Positions 1-8,129 of a stretch of 35,967 bases of DNA are shown piece by piece. Every line of letters begins with the position of its first letter. Position 1 is the first letter of the stretch. A program made the position numbers and the translations under genes. This DNA comes from Butyricicoccus sp. (lineage in GTDB: Bacteria; Bacillota; Clostridia; Oscillospirales; Butyricicoccaceae), in contig JAHHRO010000022.1 in the NCBI GenBank assembly GCA_020025755.1, forward strand, positions 1 to 35,967, read 5' to 3'. Under the pieces are notes generated by a model that had not been told where the DNA came from, made no database searches, and saw only the letters and a program-made list of their open reading frames with translations.

Positions 1-53
1 AACCCACGTGTTCAGCTTGGAAGGCTGACATTCTACCATTGAACTACACCCGC
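1..53 (-). tRNA. tRNA-Gly (TCC), 5' portion, cut by window edge
   Basis: Read on the minus strand, the sequence starts with an acceptor arm GCGGGTG, followed by a D arm with GGTAG, a 5-bp anticodon stem TCAGC/GCTGA and the loop CTTCCAA. The anticodon TCC (plus positions 19-21) specifies glycine. The variable region and the start of the T arm follow, and the gene then runs off the window at position 1. A sigma-A type promoter lies just upstream (69-102). Confidence 0.93.
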
Positions 54-68
54 GTGTCACCTGAGACT

Positions 69-102
69 ATTATAGTTTATCAGCTTTGCCTGCCATTGTC
101 AA
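69..102 (-). promoter_or_regulatory. Promoter of the tRNA-Gly gene
   Basis: On the minus strand there is a perfect -35 box TTGACA (97-102), a 17-bp spacer and TAAACT (74-79). An overlapping TATAAT lies 5 bp further on (69-74). The predicted start falls roughly 10-15 nt before the mature tRNA 5' end, a typical stable-RNA layout. Nothing recognisable lies between this promoter and the clpE terminator (about 103-326). Confidence 0.7.
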
Positions 103-326
103 GCATTTTTTTCAAAAACTCACAGAGATCAATTTTGACGGGTGATACGATATATTTTGATCTGCTGGGCTCGTTTGGTCAAGTCCTGAACTGCAAAGCG
201 GTCGAAAGTGTTCGGTCTACACGAAATCCGTGGTGATTTTCTCCCCCATGCATATCTCCCTGCTGCCAGGAGCAAGCCTTTCAGCAAATAGATGGATCTC
301 TAAAAATCGATTTCCATGTCAAAAAC

Positions 327-354
327 TTCCTGCCCAGCAAATGCTGGGCAGGAA
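327..354 (-). terminator. Intrinsic terminator of the clpE operon
   Basis: A perfect 13-bp stem (327-339 with 342-354, core CCTGCCCAGCA/TGCTGGGCAGG) with a 2-nt gap as written is followed on the minus strand by GTTTTTG. It begins 10 nt beyond the clpE stop codon. Confidence 0.88.
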
Positions 355-364
355 TGTTTCGATT

Positions 365-2668
365 TTAGATGGTTTCGATCTTGACTTTGCTTTCATTTGC
401 CGTGATATGTGCACCTGTCAGCGGATGGTCACAGGCAGCAATGATCTGTTCTGCCAGACCGTTCTCCACTTCCTTTTCGATCAGTCGGCGCAGATTACGC
501 GCACCATACTTCACGGAGAACGCTTTCTTTGACAGATACTGCACAAGGGTATCATCCCAGCTCAGGCGGATGCCGCGCGTTCCAACGGACTCACGCAGCT
601 GTGCAAGCAGGATCTCGCAGATCTTGCCAAAGTCCTCCTCGGTCAGCTGGTTGAATGCAATGATCTCATCAATGCGGTTGAGGAACTCTGGACGCATGAT
701 ATCCTCCAGTGCCTTGATGGCGCGTTCCTTGCCCAGATCACTGACCGTACCGCCAAAGCCGACCGATGCAGACTTATTCTGCGAACCGGCATTGGAGGTC
801 ATAACGATGACAGTATTCTCAAAATTGACCTGTCTGCCATGTGCATCTGTGATGCGTCCATCGTCCAAAATCTGAAGCAGGATATTCAAAATATCGGGAT
901 GTGCCTTCTCGATCTCATCAAAGAGGATCACGGAATATGGACGGCGGCGGATCTTTTCCGTCAGTTGTCCGGCCTCGTCATAGCCGACATATCCTGGAGG
1001 CGAACCGATGAGGCGCGACACGGCATGCTTCTCCATATATTCGGACATATCCAGACGAATGAGTGCTTCCGGCGCATCGAACAGGTCTTCTGCAAGCACC
1101 TTGACCAGTTCGGTCTTACCGACACCGGTCGGACCCACAAAGAGGAAGGACACCGGCTTGCGCTTGGGCGAGATCCCGGCGCGCGAGCGGCGGATCGAGG
1201 TGCAGATCGCGTCGATCGCCTCATCCTGACCGATCACACGGCTCTTGAGGCGTTCTTCCATCCCCTTAAGTTTGGACAACTCCTGTACCTGCACACGGGA
1301 TGCCGGAATCCCTGTCCAAAGCTCGATGACGCCTGCCAGATGCTCCGCTTCCAGAGTTGGCGCAGACTTGCCCCTCAATTCTTCCAGACGGTTCTGGATC
1401 TGAAGTTCGCGCGAGCGCAGCCCAGCCATTTCCTCATATGTCTTTTCATCCTGTGCCTCTTGCAGAAGATCATCCTGCTTTCTGCCGATGCTTTCCAGTT
1501 CCTCCTCCAGCTCAGGCAGCTCGCTGATACCCGGTTCATCCAGATTCAGACGAGAACATGCTTCATCAATCAGGTCAATTGCCTTATCCGGCAGATAGCG
1601 ATCAGTGATATAGCGTTCAGACAAGGTCGCTGCCAGACGGCAGGTCTCATCCGGAATTGTCACACCGTGGAAATTCTCATAGTACGAGCGGATCCCGTAC
1701 AGCATTTCGACCGTCTGCTCGATGGACGGCTCATTGATGGTCACAGGCTGGAAGCGGCGTTCCAATGCCGCATCCTTTTCGATATACTTGCGGTACTCGG
1801 CAAAAGTCGTTGCGCCGATCACCTGGATTTCACCGCGGGACAGCGCAGGCTTTAAGATATTGGCTGCATTCATCGCACCCTCAGAATCGCCTGCACCAAC
1901 GATGGTATGCACTTCATCAATGACCAGAATGATATTGCCCAGCTTCTTGACTTCGTTGATGAGCCCCTTGACACGGCTTTCAAACTGTCCGCGGAACTGA
2001 GTTCCGGCAACAAGCGAAGTCAGATCCAGCAGGTATACCTCCTTATCGCGCAGCTTATATGGCACCTTGCCCTGCGCAATGCGGATCGCAAGCCCCTCTG
2101 CAACAGCCGTCTTACCGACACCCGGCTCACCAATGAGACAGGGATTGTTTTTCTGGCGGCGGTTCAAAATCTGGATCACACGCTCGGTCTCCTTCTCGCG
2201 CCCAACGATGCGATCCAGTCTGCCGTCACGCGCCTTGCCTGTTAGATCATCGCAGTATTGATCCAGATACTTTCTTTTCTTCTTTTCCTTATCCTTTTTA
2301 CGGGAATTTGTATCGTTTCGTTTCTCTGTACGCAGAAAGGGGATCGGGAAGGCAGAGGACTCACCGTCTTCTTCGTCCTCCCCGTCGCGTTCAATGTCCT
2401 CCACATCCTCATCTTCCATATCCGGTCCGGCTGGAATGAGTGCACTCAGATCCTCAAGAGAATTGATTTCGGAGGACAGCATTTCCAGTGCTTCATCGTT
2501 GAGTCCCATCTGTTCCATCATCTGATCGAGGGGCTTGATGCCAAGGGTGCGTGCACACTTCAGGCACAGACCTTCCTGCTTTGCATCATCTCCATTGTTG
2601 GGATCTATCTTGGTGATAAATATGACCGCTACGTTCTTACCGCAGCGCGAACACATAGGCATTTGCAT
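365..2668 (-). CDS. clpE: ClpE-type Clp ATPase with N-terminal zinc finger
   Basis: A 767-residue AAA+ unfoldase expected to feed substrates to ClpP in the cytoplasm. Instead of the Clp_N repeats of ClpC it begins with a four-cysteine zinc finger (C6-x2-C9, C35-x2-C38), the hallmark of ClpE and similar to the McsA finger. A very acidic linker (about residues 83-103) follows. The first AAA domain has Walker A GEPGVGKT (180-187) and Walker B ILVIDE (247-252). A short coiled-coil M domain lies at about 385-433. The second AAA domain has GPTGVGKT (512-519) and ILFDE (581-585). VGF (636-638) fits the ClpP-docking loop, and GARNLRR (722-728) is sensor 2. The ATG has AAGGAGA 8-9 nt upstream. It is the last gene of a DUF5711-cvpA-clpE operon, 12 nt after cvpA. 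I saw no CtsR, McsA or McsB gene nearby. Confidence 0.93.
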   Translation of the reverse strand: MQMPMCSRCGKNVAVIFITKIDPNNGDDAKQEGLCLKCARTLGIKPLDQMMEQMGLNDEALEMLSSEINSLEDLSALIPAGPDMEDEDVEDIERDGEDEEDGESSAFPIPFLRTEKRNDTNSRKKDKEKKKRKYLDQYCDDLTGKARDGRLDRIVGREKETERVIQILNRRQKNNPCLIGEPGVGKTAVAEGLAIRIAQGKVPYKLRDKEVYLLDLTSLVAGTQFRGQFESRVKGLINEVKKLGNIILVIDEVHTIVGAGDSEGAMNAANILKPALSRGEIQVIGATTFAEYRKYIEKDAALERRFQPVTINEPSIEQTVEMLYGIRSYYENFHGVTIPDETCRLAATLSERYITDRYLPDKAIDLIDEACSRLNLDEPGISELPELEEELESIGRKQDDLLQEAQDEKTYEEMAGLRSRELQIQNRLEELRGKSAPTLEAEHLAGVIELWTGIPASRVQVQELSKLKGMEERLKSRVIGQDEAIDAICTSIRRSRAGISPKRKPVSFLFVGPTGVGKTELVKVLAEDLFDAPEALIRLDMSEYMEKHAVSRLIGSPPGYVGYDEAGQLTEKIRRRPYSVILFDEIEKAHPDILNILLQILDDGRITDAHGRQVNFENTVIVMTSNAGSQNKSASVGFGGTVSDLGKERAIKALEDIMRPEFLNRIDEIIAFNQLTEEDFGKICEILLAQLRESVGTRGIRLSWDDTLVQYLSKKAFSVKYGARNLRRLIEKEVENGLAEQIIAACDHPLTGAHITANESKVKIETI

Positions 2669-2680
2669 GGTAAACTCTCC

Positions 2681-3292
2681 TTATATAACGGGTAAATCGG
2701 GAAAATAGGTCTGCAGACTGCGCAGCAGCTCGGTTTGCTGGATCTGGCTGAGATCCACTCCACCGAGCTGGGTGAAGATCTCCGGACGCAGCGTCTGTAC
2801 CAGCCACATGGCAAGCACGAGCACCAGAATACCTCCCCCAAGCCCAATGACCGCACCACCCAAACGATTGAGTATACCAATCGGTGGAAAGCGCGTAAAC
2901 ACATTCAAGGCGTGCGCAAGGAACGACAGCAGCATGGTCAGCACAAAGAACAGCACGATGGTAAGGAACACATATACGATCCCCTGTGCAATCAGCCTTA
3001 CCGCCTGTGCGACCATATCCTCAGAAAGCACGCCCTGTGCTTTGAGATCCTGTATCATACCAGAGGTAAAAATCATCTTTGTCAGCTGCTCTGCCACCAT
3101 CGGCATCAGCATCGGTGCGCATGATTTCGCAAGCCAACTTGCCCCAAACACAGCCACGACCTTGCTCACCAGCCCAATGACCGCGCCAATCAGTCCGCGT
3201 CTTGCCCCATTGATAACACAGAACAGCAAAAACAGCACGATCATCATACTGGGCAGACTGAACAGGCTGCTATGACTTTGCATCGGTATCAT
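2681..3292 (-). CDS. CvpA family membrane protein
   Basis: A 203-residue membrane protein of the CvpA (colicin V production) family, whose role in Firmicutes is poorly defined. The family is recognised from the first helix followed by NGARRGLIGAVIGLVSKVVA, the conserved loop-glycine pattern of CvpA proteins. Three further hydrophobic segments lie at about residues 95-120, 130-165 and near the C terminus. The ATG at 3292 overlaps the last 23 nt of the DUF5711 gene in another frame and has GGAGGGG 7 nt upstream, so translation is probably coupled. clpE follows 12 nt downstream. Confidence 0.85.
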   Translation of the reverse strand: MIPMQSHSSLFSLPSMMIVLFLLFCVINGARRGLIGAVIGLVSKVVAVFGASWLAKSCAPMLMPMVAEQLTKMIFTSGMIQDLKAQGVLSEDMVAQAVRLIAQGIVYVFLTIVLFFVLTMLLSFLAHALNVFTRFPPIGILNRLGGAVIGLGGGILVLVLAMWLVQTLRPEIFTQLGGVDLSQIQQTELLRSLQTYFPDLPVI

Positions 3293-4547
3293 TTGTAAAC
3301 CCCTCCGCTATTGCAGAGGATTCTGTCACGCGCTGTGCATACTTGGAATACAGCAGCCATGCGCCCCCATCCTCTGTCATGAGTACGCGCTGCGCCGCAC
3401 TGGTATTCATACATTTCCAGTCTGGGCGCAATGCATTGTTATAGATATACAGCCCTGAACTGGTCAGAACACCGAGCTGACCGCCTGCATACGACAGGCT
3501 CTCCGGCGCACTCTCCAGATCGAGGGATGCCTTCGCCGTGCCGCTCTTATCATACCGTGTGATCGTTGCACGCGCATTACCCGACCACGAGCGCAGGGCG
3601 ATCACAAAATCATTTTCATCAAAGGCATACCCCAGCAGATCCTTTGCAGAATACTCTACTCTGGATGTCTTTTCTCCGCGTCGGTTTGCCGTAAATGTAG
3701 CACGGTCAGCGATCACACCCACATTGCTGTCATCCAGCCAACGCACCGCATACCCCACCACCGAGCCCAAAGAGACACTTGCACGCACTTCGCCTGCATC
3801 CAGATCGAAAAACTGCAAAAAGCTCTCGAATCTGGAACCATTTTGCTGGAAAACCAGCGCACATAGGTGCGTACCGGATGGCGAAAGCGCGGCCTCCTGC
3901 ACATAAAAATCCGGCGTACGCCAACGCCAGATATGATGATCTTCCTCACGCGAGGATGCGCTGTATACCGTTACCGTACTCTTATAGCCTGCCTCATCCG
4001 TGATGACCACACAGTTATCTGCATAGCCGATCGAAGCTGTGCGAATGGGAGATTTGAGATGCAGAGAAAATAACTGGGTCAGGCTGGACGAAAACGACAG
4101 ATCATATCCGCCGCGGTCATACGCGAGGATATAGTTTGGGTTGGTTGCCAGAGTGGGCGATGTATAATTGATCGCTGTTTTCTGCTGACTGATCCCACCC
4201 AGCTGCATAACGGAAAGTGCTTCATCGTTCATGATCGCAAGCGCAGATCCCACAGGTCTGACCTGGCTGGCAGACTGCCCCGGGTACATCAATACACCAT
4301 TGCGAGCGGCCTCGGGCTGCAATGCGCCAAATAGGATCTGCGTTGTGCGCCGCAGAGAGGATGGTGAAAACAGTGTGAAATTGACGGCTGAGAACAGTAA
4401 AATCCCCACGATCAGCAGCCATCCGACCAGCGAACGAAAACGCGTCAGGCGACGCTGTTTGAGGCTTTCTGCCTGCTGCAGCAGCTGTTTGCGTTTTTTT
4501 GCAGAGCGTGGGAACGGAACCAGATTCTTTTTTCCCGACACGGGCAT
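3270..4547 (-). CDS. DUF5711 family membrane-anchored protein
   Basis: A 425-residue protein that I place in the DUF5711 family from overall pattern and its position next to cvpA. It has a basic cytoplasmic N terminus (KKRKQLLQQAESLKQRR), one transmembrane helix at about residues 40-58, and a long extracytoplasmic part made of short strand-like repeats with recurring aromatic and Asp residues, suggesting a beta-propeller-like sensor or scaffold. Function is unknown. The ATG sits almost on a purine-rich GAGGAGGAGG run; a GTG two codons in (4541) has better spacing and is an alternative start. It heads the operon with cvpA and clpE, and an envelope-stress link to ClpE is only inferred. Confidence 0.75.
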   Translation of the reverse strand: MPVSGKKNLVPFPRSAKKRKQLLQQAESLKQRRLTRFRSLVGWLLIVGILLFSAVNFTLFSPSSLRRTTQILFGALQPEAARNGVLMYPGQSASQVRPVGSALAIMNDEALSVMQLGGISQQKTAINYTSPTLATNPNYILAYDRGGYDLSFSSSLTQLFSLHLKSPIRTASIGYADNCVVITDEAGYKSTVTVYSASSREEDHHIWRWRTPDFYVQEAALSPSGTHLCALVFQQNGSRFESFLQFFDLDAGEVRASVSLGSVVGYAVRWLDDSNVGVIADRATFTANRRGEKTSRVEYSAKDLLGYAFDENDFVIALRSWSGNARATITRYDKSGTAKASLDLESAPESLSYAGGQLGVLTSSGLYIYNNALRPDWKCMNTSAAQRVLMTEDGGAWLLYSKYAQRVTESSAIAEGFTNDTDAKS

Positions 4548-4561
4548 CCTCCTCCTCTCTC

Positions 4562-4567
4562 ATTATA
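4562..4567 (-). promoter_or_regulatory. Probable -10 box of the DUF5711-cvpA-clpE operon
   Basis: A perfect TATAAT lies on the minus strand 15 nt before the DUF5711 ATG. I cannot see a good -35 box at the right distance, so the promoter may need an activator or another sigma factor. I see no GGTCAAA-type CtsR heptads here. Confidence 0.45.
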
Positions 4568-4639
4568 GTAGTGTATCACATTTTCATGCAGTCCGTGTGA
4601 ATAAACCTTGAAATTTTCCCATAGCTTGGGCTAAGATCC

Positions 4640-4787
4640 GTTTGAAAATAGAGAAATTGACAGATTTTTCACAGGAAGCGCACAGTCGCAAAGCGAAAAC
4701 CACAGGGATCCTTGATAGATTTTGCGTATTTTTAACATAGCGGATGCCGTCTCCTGTAGAAAAAGACAGATCTTCGATTTTTCAAAC
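4640..4787 (-). repeat. 148-bp intergenic repeat, copy A
   Basis: An element bounded by GTTTGAAAAT and ATTTTTCAAAC inverted ends. It is 148 bp long and matches copy B (29423-29570) at 125 of 148 positions without a gap. It lies between truA and the DUF5711 operon, with its end 5 bp past the TAG stop of truA. It has no ORF of its own, so it is MITE-like or a structured 3'-UTR element. Confidence 0.85.
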
Positions 4788-4792
4788 AGCCC

Positions 4793-5566
4793 CTAGTCTC
4801 CAAGGCGAAATCCGTCCAATTCGGGCGTATCATCATACCATAGACGATTCATGAACAAACCGCATGCCGGCAACGTCGGCCCTGCCTGTTCGCGGTCGCA
4901 GGATTCCAGAATCTTTGCGACATCCTCCGGTGCGAATTTTCCGCTGCCCACATAGAGCAGAGTGCCCGAAATGGCACGCACCATATTATATAAGAACCCG
5001 TCTCCGCATACACGGATACAAATCAGCCCATCTGTATTTTGTTCCACCTCACACCAGAAAATGGTGCGCACGGTGGACTTGACCGGTGTACCGACCGACC
5101 GGACTGCATTGAAATCATGCCGCCCTACAAAATACTGTGCACCTGCCTGCATCCGCTCTGCATCCAGCGGATAGGCATAGCGATACGCGCGATCGGTCAA
5201 AAACGGGTCACGCATTTTAGAGGGATATACATAATATGCATACTCCTTTTTGGTGCACTGGAAGCGTGCATCGAAATCGTCCGGTACCTGTACCGCACCA
5301 TTGACCGCGATATCCTCCGGAAGCTGTGCCCCCAGCGCAAGCGGCAGACGATCGAGCGGAATGGAACAGTCCGCCTTAAAATTGGCGACATACCGCCGTG
5401 CATGAACACCGGCATCCGTGCGACCCACGCCTGATAAATAGGTATCGCATCCCAGCAGCTTATTGATAGCATCTGTCACCGTTTCCTGAATGGAAGCTCC
5501 ATTTTTCTGGATCTGCCATCCGTGGTACTTGGTTCCCACATAGGAAAGGGAAAGTGCAATGTTCAT
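4793..5566 (-). CDS. truA: tRNA pseudouridine synthase A
   Basis: A 257-residue enzyme that isomerises uridines 38-40 in the tRNA anticodon arm. It has the TruA N terminus (LSYVGTKYHGWQ), the catalytic aspartate in GVGRTDAGVHA (D51), and FLYNMVRAISGTLL near the C terminus. Its length is normal. It is the last gene of the ecfA1-ecfA2-ecfT-truA cluster, an order common in Firmicutes, and starts 4 nt after the ecfT stop. The stop TAG is followed 5 bp later by repeat copy A. Confidence 0.97.
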   Translation of the reverse strand: MNIALSLSYVGTKYHGWQIQKNGASIQETVTDAINKLLGCDTYLSGVGRTDAGVHARRYVANFKADCSIPLDRLPLALGAQLPEDIAVNGAVQVPDDFDARFQCTKKEYAYYVYPSKMRDPFLTDRAYRYAYPLDAERMQAGAQYFVGRHDFNAVRSVGTPVKSTVRTIFWCEVEQNTDGLICIRVCGDGFLYNMVRAISGTLLYVGSGKFAPEDVAKILESCDREQAGPTLPACGLFMNRLWYDDTPELDGFRLGD

Positions 5567-5570
5567 ATCG

Positions 5571-6374
5571 TCACCATCCCATTCTGCCCAGCACGATCAC
5601 CGCGGCAAATACGATGACGGAGACTGTGCCTGCACCTGCATCTACACGGGTAAACTTCATCTGCTTCATACGGGTACGTCCCACATCTCCGCGGTATAGC
5701 CGGCACTCCATCGCGATCGCGAGTTCATCTGCGCGGCGGAATGCAGAGATAAAGAGCGGTACCAGAATGGGCACCATCGCTCGTGCACGCTGCATGAGAT
5801 TTCCGGATTCAAAATCTGCGCCGCGCGCTTTCTGTGCGGCAATGATCTTTTCCGTTTCCTCGATAAGTGTGGGGATAAAGCGCAGCGCGATGGACATCAT
5901 CATTGCAAGCTCATGCACCGGAAGATGGATCTTCTTGAATGGCGCGAGCAGGCGTTCCAAACCGTCTGTCAGTTCGATGGGCGATGTGGTATAGGTCAGC
6001 ATGGAGGTTCCGATGATGAGCAGCAAAATACGCACGACCATTAAAATCGCAACCCGTATGCCCGTATCGGTCAGCTTGAGGAAGCCAAAACTCCAAAGCA
6101 CATTGCCCGGTGTGTAAAAGAGATTGAGCACCGCAGTGAACACCACGATGAACACCACAGGCTTGAGTCCGCGCACGACCATTTTGGGCTGGATGCCCGA
6201 AATATAGATGACGGACAGGATGTATGCGGCAAGGATCGCATAGGAGACAGGGCCGGACGCCAAAAACAGCGTAACGATCATTGCCATGACCAAAACCAAC
6301 TTCAGCCGTGGATCGACACGATGCACGATGCTCTGTCCGGGAAAATACTGCCCGATCGTGATATCTCTTAGCAT
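5571..6374 (-). CDS. ecfT: ECF transporter transmembrane subunit EcfT
   Basis: A 267-residue integral membrane scaffold of energy-coupling factor vitamin transporters, joining the EcfA1A2 ATPases to exchangeable S components. The N terminus (GQYFPGQSIVHRVDPRLKL) is typical. Several membrane helices follow, then the two coupling-helix motifs with ARG (in AQKARGADFESG) and RG (in CRLYRGDVGRTR) that dock into the ATPases. The ATG directly follows the TAA of ecfA2, with GGAGGGG upstream. No S component gene is in the window, so the substrate range cannot be inferred here. Confidence 0.95.
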   Translation of the reverse strand: MLRDITIGQYFPGQSIVHRVDPRLKLVLVMAMIVTLFLASGPVSYAILAAYILSVIYISGIQPKMVVRGLKPVVFIVVFTAVLNLFYTPGNVLWSFGFLKLTDTGIRVAILMVVRILLLIIGTSMLTYTTSPIELTDGLERLLAPFKKIHLPVHELAMMMSIALRFIPTLIEETEKIIAAQKARGADFESGNLMQRARAMVPILVPLFISAFRRADELAIAMECRLYRGDVGRTRMKQMKFTRVDAGAGTVSVIVFAAVIVLGRMGW

Positions 6375-7235
6375 TTATTTCCCCTCCTTACATGCACGGA
6401 TTGCCTTGACCGCATCTGCAACGGTATAGATCGAAGGATCGAGGTCAAAGCCGCGGCGCACCAGTTCACGCACGACCTTTGTAATCTCCGGAATATCCAA
6501 TCCTGCGCGTGTGATCTCGTCCGCATGCGCAAACACCTCGCGCGGCGTTCCACACAGCATGACCTTCGCCTGATTCATAACCAGCAGACGATCGGCAAGG
6601 CGTGCGATATCCTCCATCGAGTGCGATACGATCAGAATGGTCGCCCCCGAACGCGCATGATAATCCTGGATCTGCGCCAAAATCTCATCGCGCCCTGCCG
6701 GATCGAGTCCTGCCGTCGGCTCATCCAAAATGAGCACCTGTGGACGCATGGCAATGACGCCTGCGATCGCAACACGGCGTTTTTGACCACCGGACAGTGC
6801 AAACGGCGAATGGTTCTGCAGTGCCGCATCCAATCCAACGAAGTCCATTGCCTCCTGCACGCGCTTGTCCACCTCAGATGCAGAAAGTCCCATATTCTGG
6901 GGGCCAAACGCAATATCCTTGGCAATCGTTTCCTCGAACAGCTGATATTCCGGATATTGGAACACCAGCCCGACTGCAAACCGTGTCTTGCGGTCACATC
7001 TGCCTTTTTCATCCCAGATGGAGTGACCGGACAGCAGCACCTCACCCGAAGTCGGTTTGAGCAGTCCGTTGAAATGCTGGATCAGGGTCGATTTACCCGA
7101 TCCGGTATGCCCGATCACTCCAAGGATCTCTCCTTTTTTGACCTGAATGTTGACATGATCCAGTGCTGTGCGTTCAAATGGGGTACCTGCGCCATATACT
7201 TGGGTCAAGTCCCTTGTTTCTAATATAAATGACAT
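6375..7235 (-). CDS. ecfA2: ECF transporter ATPase EcfA2
   Basis: A 286-residue ATPase subunit of the ECF module. Walker A is GHTGSGKST (42-50), the Q loop is in VFQYPEYQLF, the ABC signature is LSGGQKRR (about 147-154) and Walker B is VLILDEPTAGLDP. The long C-terminal extension is normal for EcfA proteins. The start ATG has a GAGGAG site overlapping the ecfA1 stop. It works as a heterodimer with EcfA1. Confidence 0.95.
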   Translation of the reverse strand: MSFILETRDLTQVYGAGTPFERTALDHVNIQVKKGEILGVIGHTGSGKSTLIQHFNGLLKPTSGEVLLSGHSIWDEKGRCDRKTRFAVGLVFQYPEYQLFEETIAKDIAFGPQNMGLSASEVDKRVQEAMDFVGLDAALQNHSPFALSGGQKRRVAIAGVIAMRPQVLILDEPTAGLDPAGRDEILAQIQDYHARSGATILIVSHSMEDIARLADRLLVMNQAKVMLCGTPREVFAHADEITRAGLDIPEITKVVRELVRRGFDLDPSIYTVADAVKAIRACKEGK

Positions 7236-7249
7236 GATCGACTCGCTCC

Positions 7250-8098
7250 TCAGTTTGCCAGATATCGCTCCAGAATGTCCGCGCAGGCATCCACTGTAAG
7301 CGCATCGATGGGCAGATCTGTTCCAATTTGGTTGTTAAGGTCAAAAAGCACCTCTATCGTCTGCGGTACGGTCAGGCTAGCTGCACGAAGTGCATCCACC
7401 TGTGTGAAGATCTCATGTGGTGTGCCCTGCATCATCACTTTTCCGCCGTGCATGACCACAACACGCCCTGCCTGCACTGCTTCATCCATGTGGTGCGTGA
7501 TGAGCACCACCGTAATGCCCAGCTTCTGGTTCAGTTCCCGAATGACGCGCATGACTTCACGCCGACCAGCCGGATCGAGCATGGCCGTCGGTTCATCGAA
7601 CACTACGCAGCGCGGCATCATCGCGATCACACCTGCGATGGCAACGCGCTGCTTCTGCCCACCGGACAGCTTATGGGGCGCATGACGGCGAAACTCGTAC
7701 ATGCCCACCGCCTTGAGCGAAGCATCCACACGCTCACGGATCTCCTCCGGCGGTATACCAAGGTTCTCCAGCGCGAATGCAACATCCTCCTCGACGACCG
7801 TTGCAACGATCTGATTGTCCGGATTCTGGAATACCATCGCACAGGTCTTCCGAATCTCGTACAGCAGCTCTGGCTTACGGGTATCCATGGCATCCACATA
7901 CACTGTGCCTCCGGACGGCAGACGAATACCATTGAAATGACTTGCAAGCGTAGACTTACCCGAACCATTGTGCCCAAGCACTGCAACGAACTCGCCCCGC
8001 TCGATGGACAGGCTCACACCATCCAGTGCGACCTTTTGTACCTCATCTGCGGATCTGTAAATATATGTTAGATTTTCTGTCTTAATGATTTCGGACAT
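7250..8098 (-). CDS. ecfA1: ECF transporter ATPase EcfA1
   Basis: A 282-residue ATPase of the ECF module. I start it at the ATG at 8098 (MSEIIKTENLTYIYRSADE), which has GGAGGGGG just upstream. The open frame extends further but the extra residues overlap the methyltransferase 3' end and do not resemble an ABC protein. Walker A is GHNGSGKST, the signature LSGGQKQR, and Walker B CVVFDEPTAMLDP. First gene of ecfA1-ecfA2-ecfT-truA; the methyltransferase ends 31 nt upstream, so all five may be co-transcribed. Confidence 0.95.
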   Translation of the reverse strand: MSEIIKTENLTYIYRSADEVQKVALDGVSLSIERGEFVAVLGHNGSGKSTLASHFNGIRLPSGGTVYVDAMDTRKPELLYEIRKTCAMVFQNPDNQIVATVVEEDVAFALENLGIPPEEIRERVDASLKAVGMYEFRRHAPHKLSGGQKQRVAIAGVIAMMPRCVVFDEPTAMLDPAGRREVMRVIRELNQKLGITVVLITHHMDEAVQAGRVVVMHGGKVMMQGTPHEIFTQVDALRAASLTVPQTIEVLFDLNNQIGTDLPIDALTVDACADILERYLAN

Positions 8099-8129
8099 CA
8101 GGGTTCCCCCTCCAATCAATCGTTTTGGC

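Noticed and set aside
839..1855. Long open frame on the plus strand inside clpE
   Set aside because: It is antisense to a gene with complete ATPase motifs, has no ribosome site and resembles no family.
4548..4640. CtsR operator upstream of the clpE operon
   Set aside because: I found no pair of GGTCAAA-type heptads.
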